This document shows positions 1 through 5,598 of a DNA stretch of 5,671 nt, in pieces. This DNA comes from Bacillota bacterium (GTDB lineage Bacteria > Bacillota_E > JAJZYS01 > JAILZS01). The stretch is taken from NCBI GenBank assembly GCA_021817625.1, contig JAKASY010000157.1, forward strand, positions 1-5,671, in the 5' to 3' direction. The notes beneath the pieces are model-generated. The model did no database searches, was not told the DNA's origin, and worked only from the letters and a program-made list of their open reading frames with translations. How positions within the stretch are numbered: the first letter of the stretch is position 1; each line of letters opens with the position of its first letter. A program made the position numbers and the translations under genes.

Positions 1-1380
1 GGTGAGCGCATCGCCTTCCTCGCGAACCGCGAGGCCGACGCCGACGAGAGCTGGCGCCAGGACGTCTGGCAGGTGCGCCTGGCGGACAGGGACACGGCGA
101 AGCTTGCCTCCGGCACCGGCGCCCTCTGGACGCTGGCTTGGTCGCCCGACGGGGCGACGCTGGCGGTGATCGGTGACGACGGGAGCCACGGCGTCGCCAC
201 GGACTCCACGCTGCTCGTGGTCGACCAAGGGGGTCTCGTGGACGTGGCCTCCGCCTTCGACCGCCCGGTAGGGAGCAGCGCGGCCAGCGATCTCGCGGGC
301 GGAGCCCTAGCGGTACCCGTCTGGACCGCGGACAGCAGGAGCGTGCTGTTCACCGCGCTGGACCATGGGTCTGCCGCCCTCTACCGGGCCGACGTCCAGG
401 GCACCTCGCCGGCCCGCGTCGAGCGCCTGACGGCTGACGGCTTTCGAGGCGCGATCCACCAGTTCAGCGCCGCTGCGGGACGCGTCGTCGGCATCGTGAG
501 CGACCCGACGACGCCGCCCGAGGTGGCGGAGCTCCAGCCGGGCGCCCTGCCGAAGGCGGTCACCGGCCTGAACGCGGAGCTGGCGGCCGAGTTCGAGTTC
601 GTCGACGCCGAGCGCCTCGTCTTCACTGGCCCCGACGACCTCGAGATCGAGGGCTGGCTGATGCGGCCACCGGGCACGGCACGGGAAGCGGTGCCGCTCA
701 TCCTCAGCATTCACGGAGGTCCGCACGGCAGCCACGGCCTGGGCTTCCGCCTGCAGTGGCAGGCCCATGCCGCCGCCGGGCGCGCTGCGCTGTTCGTCAA
801 CCCGCGCGGCAGCACGGGCTACGGCCAGGCGTTCAGCGAGGCGTGCCTGAACGACTGGGGCGGGAAGGACTTCGAGGACCTCATGGCGGGCGTGGACGCC
901 GCCATCGCCCAGGGCGGCGTCGACCCGAAGCGCCTGGTCGTCACCGGCATCAGCTACGGCGGGTTCATGACGAGCTGGACGATCGGGCACACGGACCGCT
1001 TCGCCTGCGCCATCCCGGAGATGCTGGTCGGGAACCTCGTGAGCTTCTACGGCACGAGCGACGTCGGCACCTGGTTCATCCCGGCCGAGGTGTCCGGAGA
1101 CCCCTTCACGGGCTTCGACAGGGCGTGGAAGCACTCGCCCGTCGCCCACCTGGAGAACGCCCGCACGCCGACGCTCGTGATCGCCGGCGAGGCCGACTGG
1201 CGCTGCCCGATTGAGCAGGGCGAGCAGATCTACGCGGCCCTTCGGCGCCAGGGCGTCGAGGCCGCGCTCCTGCGGGTGCCCAACGCGAGCCACGGCTTCA
1301 GCGGGGCCGCCTCGCCGTCCGTCCGCCTTCGCCGCCAGCGCCTGATGGCCGCCTGGATGGACCGCTACGCGCCGGCCTGA
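1..1380 (+). CDS. S9-family serine peptidase (acylaminoacyl-peptidase/POP type), 5'-partial
   Basis: This is a serine hydrolase that removes acylated or ordinary residues from, or cleaves, short peptides; it is probably cytoplasmic, since S9C enzymes usually are. The reading frame is open from base 1, so the start lies left of the window; 459 residues are visible, against roughly 600-700 for the family. Numbering from base 1, residues 1 to about 200 are the end of a beta-propeller with WD40/PD40-type strands (LAWSPDGATLAV near 44-55, SRSVLFTALD near 113). The alpha/beta-hydrolase domain begins near 212. HGGPHG at 238-243 forms the oxyanion region. The nucleophile is Ser318 in GISYGGFM, the acid Asp399 in GEADWRCP and the base His431 in NASHGF. 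Ser-Asp and Asp-His spacings of 81 and 32 are typical of S9. Cys replaces the more common Val in the 'RVP' motif. The exact subfamily and substrate cannot be fixed. The gene converges on the next one, 190 bases away. Confidence 0.93.
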   Translation, partial: GERIAFLANREADADESWRQDVWQVRLADRDTAKLASGTGALWTLAWSPDGATLAVIGDDGSHGVATDSTLLVVDQGGLVDVASAFDRPVGSSAASDLAGGALAVPVWTADSRSVLFTALDHGSAALYRADVQGTSPARVERLTADGFRGAIHQFSAAAGRVVGIVSDPTTPPEVAELQPGALPKAVTGLNAELAAEFEFVDAERLVFTGPDDLEIEGWLMRPPGTAREAVPLILSIHGGPHGSHGLGFRLQWQAHAAAGRAALFVNPRGSTGYGQAFSEACLNDWGGKDFEDLMAGVDAAIAQGGVDPKRLVVTGISYGGFMTSWTIGHTDRFACAIPEMLVGNLVSFYGTSDVGTWFIPAEVSGDPFTGFDRAWKHSPVAHLENARTPTLVIAGEADWRCPIEQGEQIYAALRRQGVEAALLRVPNASHGFSGAASPSVRLRRQRLMAAWMDRYAPA

Positions 1381-1532
1381 GGCGGTATCCGGTGTCATGG
1401 AAGGCGGTGTCCGAGGCTGGCGGGCGGGCGTCCCTTACCCGGCGTCTCCCGTAGGGGCCGACCGCTTTCGCGCGCCCGGCCCGCTTCGGTCTGGCGTTCC
1501 CCTGGGGCCGGACCCACACCGTGCCTTGGCTG

Positions 1533-1558
1533 GCCGGCCGAACGCTTGACCGGCCGGT
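1533..1558. terminator. GC-rich hairpin between convergent genes, possible terminator
   Basis: CCGGCCG (1534-1540) pairs perfectly with CGGCCGG (1551-1557) around a 10-base loop, and a G-T pair extends the stem to 1533/1558. It sits 13 bases past the stop of the minus-strand secreted-protein gene and about 150 bases past the peptidase stop. No T-run follows on either strand, so it is not a classical intrinsic terminator. It could be a tail-less terminator or an mRNA 3'-end stabiliser. I see no other supported element in 1381-1570. Confidence 0.35.
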
Positions 1559-1570
1559 GCGCCCCCAGCA

Positions 1571-3958
1571 TCATGCGCGTCCGTCCGCGGCCACCGATGC
1601 GGGCGGACCCATGAAGCCCAGGTTGTAGAGGGCGCGCGCGAAGTACGTCACGGGCCCGTGGTGCGCCGCGTCGAGGTAGGTCGCCACGGCGCTGGGCCAG
1701 GACTCGGGAGCGAGGACCGCCAACGGGGCGGTATCGGACGCGAGCGCGGTAGCGGTGCCCGCCTGCCGGTACAGGACGTAGGCGACCGGCGTTGTGCCCG
1801 CCGCGGCCGCGACGCGCACGCGCTCGCCACCGCGACCGGAGGTGACGGACAGTGTTGGCGCCGGCACGTCCACGATCGCCGCGCTCGTCGTGCCGGAGTT
1901 CGCCACCACCTTCCCGCCCTCGAGGACCTCCGCCTCGAAACGGACGGCGCCGGTCCGCCGCAGGGCGTCGAAGGTGGCCACATAGAGCCCATGGCCATCG
2001 GGCACGGCGACGGCGGCCCTGGCCCGGAAGCGTGAGGTCGGGGCGGCGAACACCTCCACCCGGTCGCCCGGCGGGAGCGGAACGGCGATGCCGTTCGGAT
2101 CGACCAGCCCGACCTCGACGCGAAACCTCTCTCCCGCTACGATGGCGCGCGGAGCCTCGGGGTCGAAGGTGGACAGGTAGCGGTACTCGACCGAGACCGC
2201 GAAGGAAAACGTTCCGGCGGCGCCCGTGGCGTACGTGAACGGCGTGCCGGTCGTGCCGGCGCCGACCGCGATGCCGAGGTTCCACAGGACCTTGGTGCGG
2301 CCGCCGGGGCCGCCCGTGACGGATATGCGCACGGGCACGGAGCCCGGAGACACGACAGGCCGTCCCTGCGCGTTCACCGCGGCTACGACGAAGCGCATGA
2401 GGGTGTGCGCTATCGCCGCGGGCACGGTGAGCGGGTGGGCCCGATCGACCGCCGTCGGGCCTTCGAACACCTCATAGCCGGCCACGTCCGTTCGGGCCGG
2501 CAACTTCAGGGAGGGCTGGTCCGTCACCGGTACAAGGCTCGCGAGGTCCGCCGCGGTGACGCTGGTCGCCGCGCGGCCGCCCCAGAGGACGGCGTAGCCG
2601 GGCAGCTCGGGGAAGAGCATCGCCTCGCCTCCGCCCAGCGGCAGGACGTCGGGAAACAGCGTCTCGCCGAACATGGGCACGACCGGCTGGCGCCAGACGA
2701 TGCGGCCGGTTGGGCTGAAGAGCACGAGGGCGTCGTGGGTGGTCTCTGGGGCGCCGCTCGGCGGTGGGGCAGGCTGGGTCTCCGCCAGGACGCCGTACGA
2801 CCCCGCGGCCAAGGCGGTGGCAGACGTGTTGGGCGTACCCAGCGTGCGCACCACGGCGCCAGTCTTGAGGTCGACGACAGCCAGCGGGTGGGGGCTCGGC
2901 CCGTCGATGGTCGACGTCACGAGGTCGCCGCCGCCGACCACGGCTCCTTCAAACGGTAGGACCTTGCCCGGCAGAGTACGCTGCCAAAGCGTCGTAAGCC
3001 CGCTCGGGCCGATGGCAGCGAGCTCATCGGACGTGTCGGTGAAGAGGAGACGGTCGCCCGGAAGGGAGTACACGTAGCCGGCATCCCGGATGGGCACCGG
3101 GTACGGCCCGCTCACCTTGCCCTGGGCGGAGATGGCGTACACGCCAGCCGTCCTGACCAGGTCGTTGAACAGAAGGTAGGCCTCGCTGGCGCCCGAGGCG
3201 ATCGAGATCTGCTCGATGCTGTCCGGCATGGTGGGCGATGGGTGGTCGGCCAAGGTGAAGCTGTCCACCTTGGAGCCGTCGGGGCTGTACAGCGCCACCG
3301 TGCCAGGGCCCAGCGTTTGCATGTCGCTGCGATTGTTGCTGTCCGTCGTCTCCACGATGGCGATGGGACCGGCTACGCCGACGGTGACGACATAGGGGTT
3401 GGCGCGGTTGGGCGCGGGAATGGGGGTCTCGGTGTGCGTGGCCACGTCCACGATCGTCGCGTCCTCGCCAAATGAGAACGCCAGTACCTGGGCGTCGCCC
3501 GCCGTCGCAGTGGGCATGCCTGGCAGCGATAGCTGCCAGAGAACGGTGCCGTCCGGAGACACCTCCTCGAGGGTCGGCTGACTCTGGACGGTTGTGCCGG
3601 GCATGACAACCAGGAGCGTCCCATCGGGACCGGCGATCGCTGGCGGCGCACCGGGGGTCGAGTAGTGTAGCGGGCGCCAGGCCTGAAGGAGCGCGCCGCC
3701 ATACGGATCGACCCAGTCCAGTGTGGGCTGGCAGGCCGTGGCGATCGCGGTCAGCGGACTCGGCACGACCGGCGCTCCAGTGACGGCGACAGTCGGCACG
3801 TCGGTCACGCCGCACGGCCTCTCGTCGGCGGCACGCGTCCCGCGCGCGCCCGCCGCCTGGGCCGTTCCCAGCACCGCCGAGGCGAGCGCGCTACCCAACA
3901 CGGCCGCCGCGAGCGCTCCCTTGGCGGCCACCGCGCCGCGGCGCACCTTGTCGCGCAT
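1571..3958 (-). CDS. Predicted secreted beta-propeller protein with C-terminal Ig/FN3-like region
   Basis: I do not recognise a named family. The 795-residue product starts with a signal peptide: a basic n-region (MRDKVRR), an Ala/Leu/Val-rich core (about 9-30) and a probable cut at AQA|AG after residue 35. Residues about 100-460 carry a recurring strand-turn motif of the form hydrophobic-x-SPDG-x-hydrophobic: VSPDGTVLWQL (133-143), VDVATHTE (170-177), YSPDGSKV (224-231), ISAQGKV (276-282), IGPSGLTTLW (316-325), VDLKTGAVV (362-370) and FSPTGRIVW (414-422). Spacings are about 40-52 residues, as expected for a seven-bladed PQQ/WD-type propeller. Residues about 480-795 lack that motif and are beta-rich, with phrases typical of Ig/FN3-like sandwiches (RFRVEVGLVDPNG 611-623; HGLYVATFDA 656-665; APTLSVTSGRGG 700-711). 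Only two cysteines occur, C49 and C76, both after the signal peptide and suited to a disulfide. No catalytic motif, LPXTG anchor or C-terminal membrane segment is visible. An upstream in-frame start at 4120 exists, but the ATG at 3958 has a strong ribosome binding site and begins exactly at the signal peptide. Confidence 0.85.
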   Translation of the reverse strand: MRDKVRRGAVAAKGALAAAVLGSALASAVLGTAQAAGARGTRAADERPCGVTDVPTVAVTGAPVVPSPLTAIATACQPTLDWVDPYGGALLQAWRPLHYSTPGAPPAIAGPDGTLLVVMPGTTVQSQPTLEEVSPDGTVLWQLSLPGMPTATAGDAQVLAFSFGEDATIVDVATHTETPIPAPNRANPYVVTVGVAGPIAIVETTDSNNRSDMQTLGPGTVALYSPDGSKVDSFTLADHPSPTMPDSIEQISIASGASEAYLLFNDLVRTAGVYAISAQGKVSGPYPVPIRDAGYVYSLPGDRLLFTDTSDELAAIGPSGLTTLWQRTLPGKVLPFEGAVVGGGDLVTSTIDGPSPHPLAVVDLKTGAVVRTLGTPNTSATALAAGSYGVLAETQPAPPPSGAPETTHDALVLFSPTGRIVWRQPVVPMFGETLFPDVLPLGGGEAMLFPELPGYAVLWGGRAATSVTAADLASLVPVTDQPSLKLPARTDVAGYEVFEGPTAVDRAHPLTVPAAIAHTLMRFVVAAVNAQGRPVVSPGSVPVRISVTGGPGGRTKVLWNLGIAVGAGTTGTPFTYATGAAGTFSFAVSVEYRYLSTFDPEAPRAIVAGERFRVEVGLVDPNGIAVPLPPGDRVEVFAAPTSRFRARAAVAVPDGHGLYVATFDALRRTGAVRFEAEVLEGGKVVANSGTTSAAIVDVPAPTLSVTSGRGGERVRVAAAAGTTPVAYVLYRQAGTATALASDTAPLAVLAPESWPSAVATYLDAAHHGPVTYFARALYNLGFMGPPASVAADGRA
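3520..3539. repeat. Perfect 8-bp inverted repeat with 4-base loop inside the secreted-protein gene
   Basis: CTGGCAGC (3520-3527) and GCTGCCAG (3532-3539) are perfect reverse complements around GATA on the plus strand. In the mRNA this forms a compact hairpin with a UAUC loop, in codons for the LSLPG segment just after the first propeller SPDG motif. It may be chance in GC-rich coding DNA; no function is implied. Confidence 0.5.
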
Positions 3959-3963
3959 ATGCC

Positions 3964-3969
3964 ACCTCC
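3964..3969 (-). promoter_or_regulatory. Ribosome binding site for the secreted-protein gene
   Basis: On the minus strand GGAGGT lies 5 bases before the ATG whose first base is 3958. This near-ideal Shine-Dalgarno sequence decides the start. It rejects the 54-codon upstream extension to 4120, whose residues (Pro/Arg-rich, no hydrophobic stretch) would also bury the signal peptide internally. Confidence 0.8.
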
Positions 3970-4098
3970 GGGCGCAGATGTGGCCCATGCCTGCGCATTC
4001 GCCCGAGACGGCACACGTTTTGGGGGTGGGGTCCCTTCTTGCGAGAGCCCAAGCCGCGGGCCCGCGCGGTGGCTCACCGTCGCGAACGAAACGTGGAA

Positions 4099-4119
4099 TG
4101 GCGCCAGCGCTCGGCGCCA
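4099..4119. repeat. Inverted repeat TGGCGCC...GGCGCCA upstream of secreted-protein gene
   Basis: A 7-bp perfect stem (4099-4105 with 4113-4119) surrounds the loop AGCGCTC, whose first six bases are themselves a palindrome. It lies about 140-160 bases upstream of the secreted gene's ATG. That suits either a protein-binding operator or a 5'-leader hairpin; no factor can be named. Confidence 0.45.
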
Positions 4120-4229
4120 CGGCGGCCGACGAAGAGGGCGGCTCTCATCAGCCCTTTCGTTGCAGGTCGGCACCCGGCGGACGGCGACCCCGGTCGGAGA
4201 AGGCGCTGGCGTCTGCCCCGAGGGGTCGT

Positions 4230-4288
4230 ACGGACGCCTATCTCAGCCCGCGTTCGTCCGTCGGTAGCCGCGCGACCGGCGTCCGTCG
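4230..4288. repeat. Cluster of 9-bp inverted and direct repeats
   Basis: ACGGACGCC (4230-4238) is the exact reverse complement of GGCGTCCGT (4278-4286). CGTCCGTCG occurs as a direct repeat at 4255-4263 and 4280-4288, 25 bases start to start. All lie 75-135 bases upstream of the proposed toxin-antitoxin promoter. They could be binding sites for a regulator or the remains of a duplication. The motif is GC-rich, so chance is a real alternative. Confidence 0.4.
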
Positions 4289-4365
4289 AGCCTCGTGGCG
4301 TCAGCGACTGGCCTCAGGAGCATCGCGCAGGGGCGGCGTGCTTGGCCCTCAGACCGAGATCCACC

Positions 4366-4394
4366 TTGATGTCGGCCCACCGTGGCTGCATAAT
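4366..4394 (+). promoter_or_regulatory. Sigma70-like promoter of the toxin-antitoxin operon
   Basis: TTGATG (4366-4371, four of six to TTGACA), a 17-base spacer and CATAAT (4389-4394, five of six to TATAAT) form a well-spaced promoter in otherwise very GC-rich DNA. Transcription would start near 4401, giving a leader of about 15 bases before the antitoxin GTG. The spacer contains the small palindrome CCAC-C-GTGG (4377-4385), which could take part in autoregulation. Confidence 0.6.
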
Positions 4395-4407
4395 GACTGC
4401 AAGGATG

Positions 4408-4431
4408 GTGTCAAAGTGGCTGTCTTGACAC
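4408..4431. promoter_or_regulatory. Inverted repeat spanning the antitoxin start codon, candidate operator
   Basis: GTGTCAA (4408-4414) and TTGACAC (4425-4431) are perfect reverse complements separated by 10 bases, with the GTG start (4416-4418) between them. VapB/FitA antitoxins and their toxin complexes are known to bind inverted repeats at their own promoters, and this repeat lies just downstream of the proposed transcription start. In RNA it could instead form a hairpin that hides the start codon. Which role applies, if either, is inference. Confidence 0.5.
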
Positions 4432-4673
4432 TCCGGGATGTGCCGGCGGACGTATACGCCTCGCTCAAGGCGGAGGCCAAGTCGTCGGGACGCAGCTTGA
4501 CCGCTGTCGCCCGAGAAGCCTTGCGGGCCTACGCGGAAGAGGTTGACCGCCGGCAACGCTTGCAAGGGGCTCTGGGCCGCCTGGATCGTCTACACGCAAG
4601 GATTCTGGAGCGCCGCAGCGGGAAGCCCACGTCGGATAGCACCGACTTGATCCGTGCGGACAGGGATCGTTGA
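4416..4673 (+). CDS. VapB/FitA-type ribbon-helix-helix antitoxin
   Basis: This is the 85-residue antitoxin partner of the PIN toxin that follows. It should bind DNA as a ribbon-helix-helix dimer, repress its own operon and block the toxin's active site. LTLRDVPADVYASLKAEAKS (4-23) is the beta strand and first helix of the RHH fold, and GRSLTAVAREALRAYAEE (25-42) the turn and second helix. A charged linker follows, then the C-terminal STDLIRADRDR (75-85), a tail typical of PIN-linked antitoxins whose arginines reach the toxin's acidic pocket. The GTG start at 4416 is chosen because it gives the canonical (M)AVLTLRDVP N-terminus and AAGGA lies at 4401-4405, 10 bases upstream; TTG at 4425 is the only close alternative and has no suitable binding site. 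An inverted repeat brackets the start. The stop overlaps the toxin start as TTGA. Confidence 0.88.
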   Translation: MAVLTLRDVPADVYASLKAEAKSSGRSLTAVAREALRAYAEEVDRRQRLQGALGRLDRLHARILERRSGKPTSDSTDLIRADRDR

Positions 4674-5149
4674 GCGCGACGTTGGTGGTCGACGCGTCCG
4701 TTGGGTGCAAGTGGCTGCTCCCCGAAGACGGGTCCGACGACGCGCGTCGGCTGCTGGCAGCGTGGACGGCTGGGCGGGCCGTCGTGATGGTGCCTGACGT
4801 GTATCCGGTCGAAGTGGCCAACATGGTCTGGAAGAAGCACGCTCTGATGGACCAGATCACCGCCACTGAGGCCGAGGCGGCACTGTCCGAGCTGTACGCC
4901 ACGCTGCCGCGCCTCGTATCGTCGCAGCCGTTCGTCGCACATGCGTGGCATCTGTCCGTGGCAATGCAGACGCCAGTGTATGACACTCTGTACTTGGCGG
5001 TCGCGTTGGCGTATGCACCGGCGACGCTGGTGACCGAAGACCGCCGGTTGGAGCGTCGCGCCGGGCGGCTGTTCCCGGGCGTGGTCCGTAAACCCAGCGA
5101 TGTCGTGAAGGATATCGCGGCGACTTCGGAGACGGTCGAGGAGGAGTAG
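4670..5149 (+). CDS. VapC-type PIN-domain ribonuclease toxin
   Basis: This is a 159-residue Mg-dependent endoribonuclease of the VapC family, which inhibits translation by cutting tRNA, rRNA or mRNA; the target here cannot be predicted. The PIN acidic residues are all present: Asp8 in VVDASV, Glu48 in YPVEVANMVWK, Asp105 in YDTLYLAVALAY and Asp124 in LVTEDRRL. The order and spacing match a complete, probably active enzyme. Start and coupling: TTG at 4670 overlaps the antitoxin TGA, AGGGA lies 3 bases before it, and the frame begins just ahead of the first catalytic strand, so translation is probably coupled. TTG 4682 or GTG 4685 would shorten it by four or five residues. The C-terminus runs about 20 residues past the usual end of the fold in an acidic tail (SETVEEE). 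The gene converges on the MNT gene 119 bases away, and no terminator is obvious. Confidence 0.92.
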   Translation: MSATLVVDASVGCKWLLPEDGSDDARRLLAAWTAGRAVVMVPDVYPVEVANMVWKKHALMDQITATEAEAALSELYATLPRLVSSQPFVAHAWHLSVAMQTPVYDTLYLAVALAYAPATLVTEDRRLERRAGRLFPGVVRKPSDVVKDIAATSETVEEE

Positions 5150-5186
5150 GCGATCAGGGGGGTGAGCCTGGCGCTTCCTCCGTTGT

Positions 5187-5213
5187 TTCCTTAGTTCACA
5201 TAATATACATTAT
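5187..5213. other. AT-rich patch between two toxin-antitoxin modules
   Basis: Only 6 of these 27 bases are G or C, in a window that is otherwise strongly GC-rich. It ends with ATAAT-ATAC-ATTAT (5200-5213), a perfect 5-bp inverted repeat. It lies in the gap between convergent genes, where promoters are not expected. It may mark a junction, a protein-binding site or the -10 region of an antisense promoter. I see no long repeats or target-site duplication beside it. Confidence 0.55.
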
Positions 5214-5237
5214 CGGACAGTAAGCGGTGCGGGACAA
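5209..5237 (-). promoter_or_regulatory. Possible antisense promoter facing the toxin gene 3' end
   Basis: On the minus strand TTGTCC (5237-5232, four of six), a 17-base spacer and GATAAT (5214-5209, five of six) resemble a sigma70 promoter. Its transcript would begin near 5202 and run antisense into the end of the PIN toxin gene. AT-rich DNA gives such matches by chance, so this is tentative. Confidence 0.25.
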
Positions 5238-5268
5238 AGAGTCCTCGCAGCCGCGCAGTGGCCGCGCC

Positions 5269-5598
5269 CTAGGTCTGCGCTCCCCGCGCTTCCTTGCGGT
5301 CGAAGAGTATGGCCCCGCGCTGCGCGGTGTGGCCCTGTACGGCAGGATCCTCGATGTCCGTCAGGACCGACAAGTCGATGCGGTACGGCAGCATCAGGTC
5401 CTCCAGAGCAGTCGCAATCCGATTCCTGATGCGCAGCGTCAGGTCAGAGCCGCCGACCAGGGTCAGGTCGATGTCCGAGCCCTCTGTATACGTGCCCTTC
5501 GCCCGCGAGCCATAGATGACCGCTCGGTCCACTTGCGGCCACTGGCGCAAGACGGCTCGAATGGCCTCGATGGCCGCATCCGGCAGTCCGAACCTCAT
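5269..5598 (-). CDS. Minimal nucleotidyltransferase (MNT) protein, probable antitoxin of a HEPN-MNT pair
   Basis: This 109-residue protein belongs to the pol-beta-like minimal nucleotidyltransferases of the HI0073 type. In studied HEPN-MNT modules such proteins transfer AMP to the HEPN toxin and so silence it. The active-site signature is complete: YGSRAKG (29-35) with the Gly-Ser pair, SDIDL (41-45) giving metal ligands Asp42 and Asp44, and the third carboxylate Asp75 in RIDLSV (73-78). The length fits a one-domain MNT. The ATG at 5598 has GAGGG six bases upstream and forms an ATGA overlap with the preceding frame, so the two are translationally coupled. The N-terminus (MRFGLPDAAIEAIRAVL) matches the pattern of stand-alone family members. 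A role in antibiotic nucleotidylation is less likely given the size and the coupled partner. It converges on the VapC-type gene. Confidence 0.88.
   Translation of the reverse strand: MRFGLPDAAIEAIRAVLRQWPQVDRAVIYGSRAKGTYTEGSDIDLTLVGGSDLTLRIRNRIATALEDLMLPYRIDLSVLTDIEDPAVQGHTAQRGAILFDRKEARGAQT

Larger units (their letters stand above)
3970..4365. other. Gene-free stretch between divergent transcription units
   Basis: The secreted-protein gene leaves to the left and the toxin-antitoxin pair to the right, so this region must carry or flank both promoters. I find no open frame here with a believable start, codon pattern or recognisable protein. The long frames crossing it are GC-driven and continue antisense to the flanking gene. 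No clear sigma70 promoter is visible for the leftward gene: the first 200 or so bases before its start contain no TA step, so a TANNNT -10 box cannot be placed there. Inverted and direct repeats inside are listed separately. Confidence 0.6.

Noticed and set aside
307..1398. 363-codon open frame on the minus strand opposite the S9 peptidase
   Set aside because: It is antisense to a clear peptidase with an intact triad. The translation is rich in Arg/Ala/Gly/Asp with no recognisable fold, as expected of a shadow frame in GC-rich DNA.
1395..2285. 296-codon minus-strand frame overlapping the end of the secreted-protein gene
   Set aside because: It is an out-of-frame shadow: Arg/Gly-rich, with no domain pattern or good ribosome binding site, while the overlapping frame has the signal peptide and propeller motifs.
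3633..3748. Two GCGATCGC octamers (3633-3640 and 3741-3748), resembling the cyanobacterial HIP1 element
   Set aside because: Two copies about 100 bases apart in GC-rich Ala/Ile codons are explained by codon usage, and nothing else in the window suggests a cyanobacterium.
4007..4035. ECF-sigma-like boxes GGGACC and CGTC on the minus strand ahead of the secreted gene
   Set aside because: The 19-base gap is longer than the usual 15-17 spacing, and the -35 box is imperfect.
3959..4120. 54-codon N-terminal extension of the secreted protein
   Set aside because: It would bury the signal peptide internally, and the ATG at 3958 has GGAGGT five bases upstream.
4143..4159. Hammerhead-ribozyme-like core on the minus strand (CGAAA followed by CTGATGAG)
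   Set aside because: Only two bases separate the two boxes, leaving no room for stems I and III of a type II hammerhead, and no GAAA follows at the right distance for types I or III.
3723..4415. Upstream in-frame extension of the antitoxin frame, giving a 316-residue protein
   Set aside because: The extra residues are antisense to the secreted gene's signal-peptide region and then cross a gene-free stretch. A promoter and binding site lie just before the GTG at 4416, and VapB-type antitoxins are about 70-95 residues long.
4394..4429. Short leader frame MTARMVSKWLS overlapping the antitoxin start
   Set aside because: Its ATG overlaps the proposed -10 box, so it would lie upstream of the transcript start. 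It has no binding site of its own and no attenuator-like codon run.
5161..5176. Possible terminator after the PIN toxin gene (CAGG...CCTG)
   Set aside because: The stem is only four base pairs with no following T-run, too weak to call.
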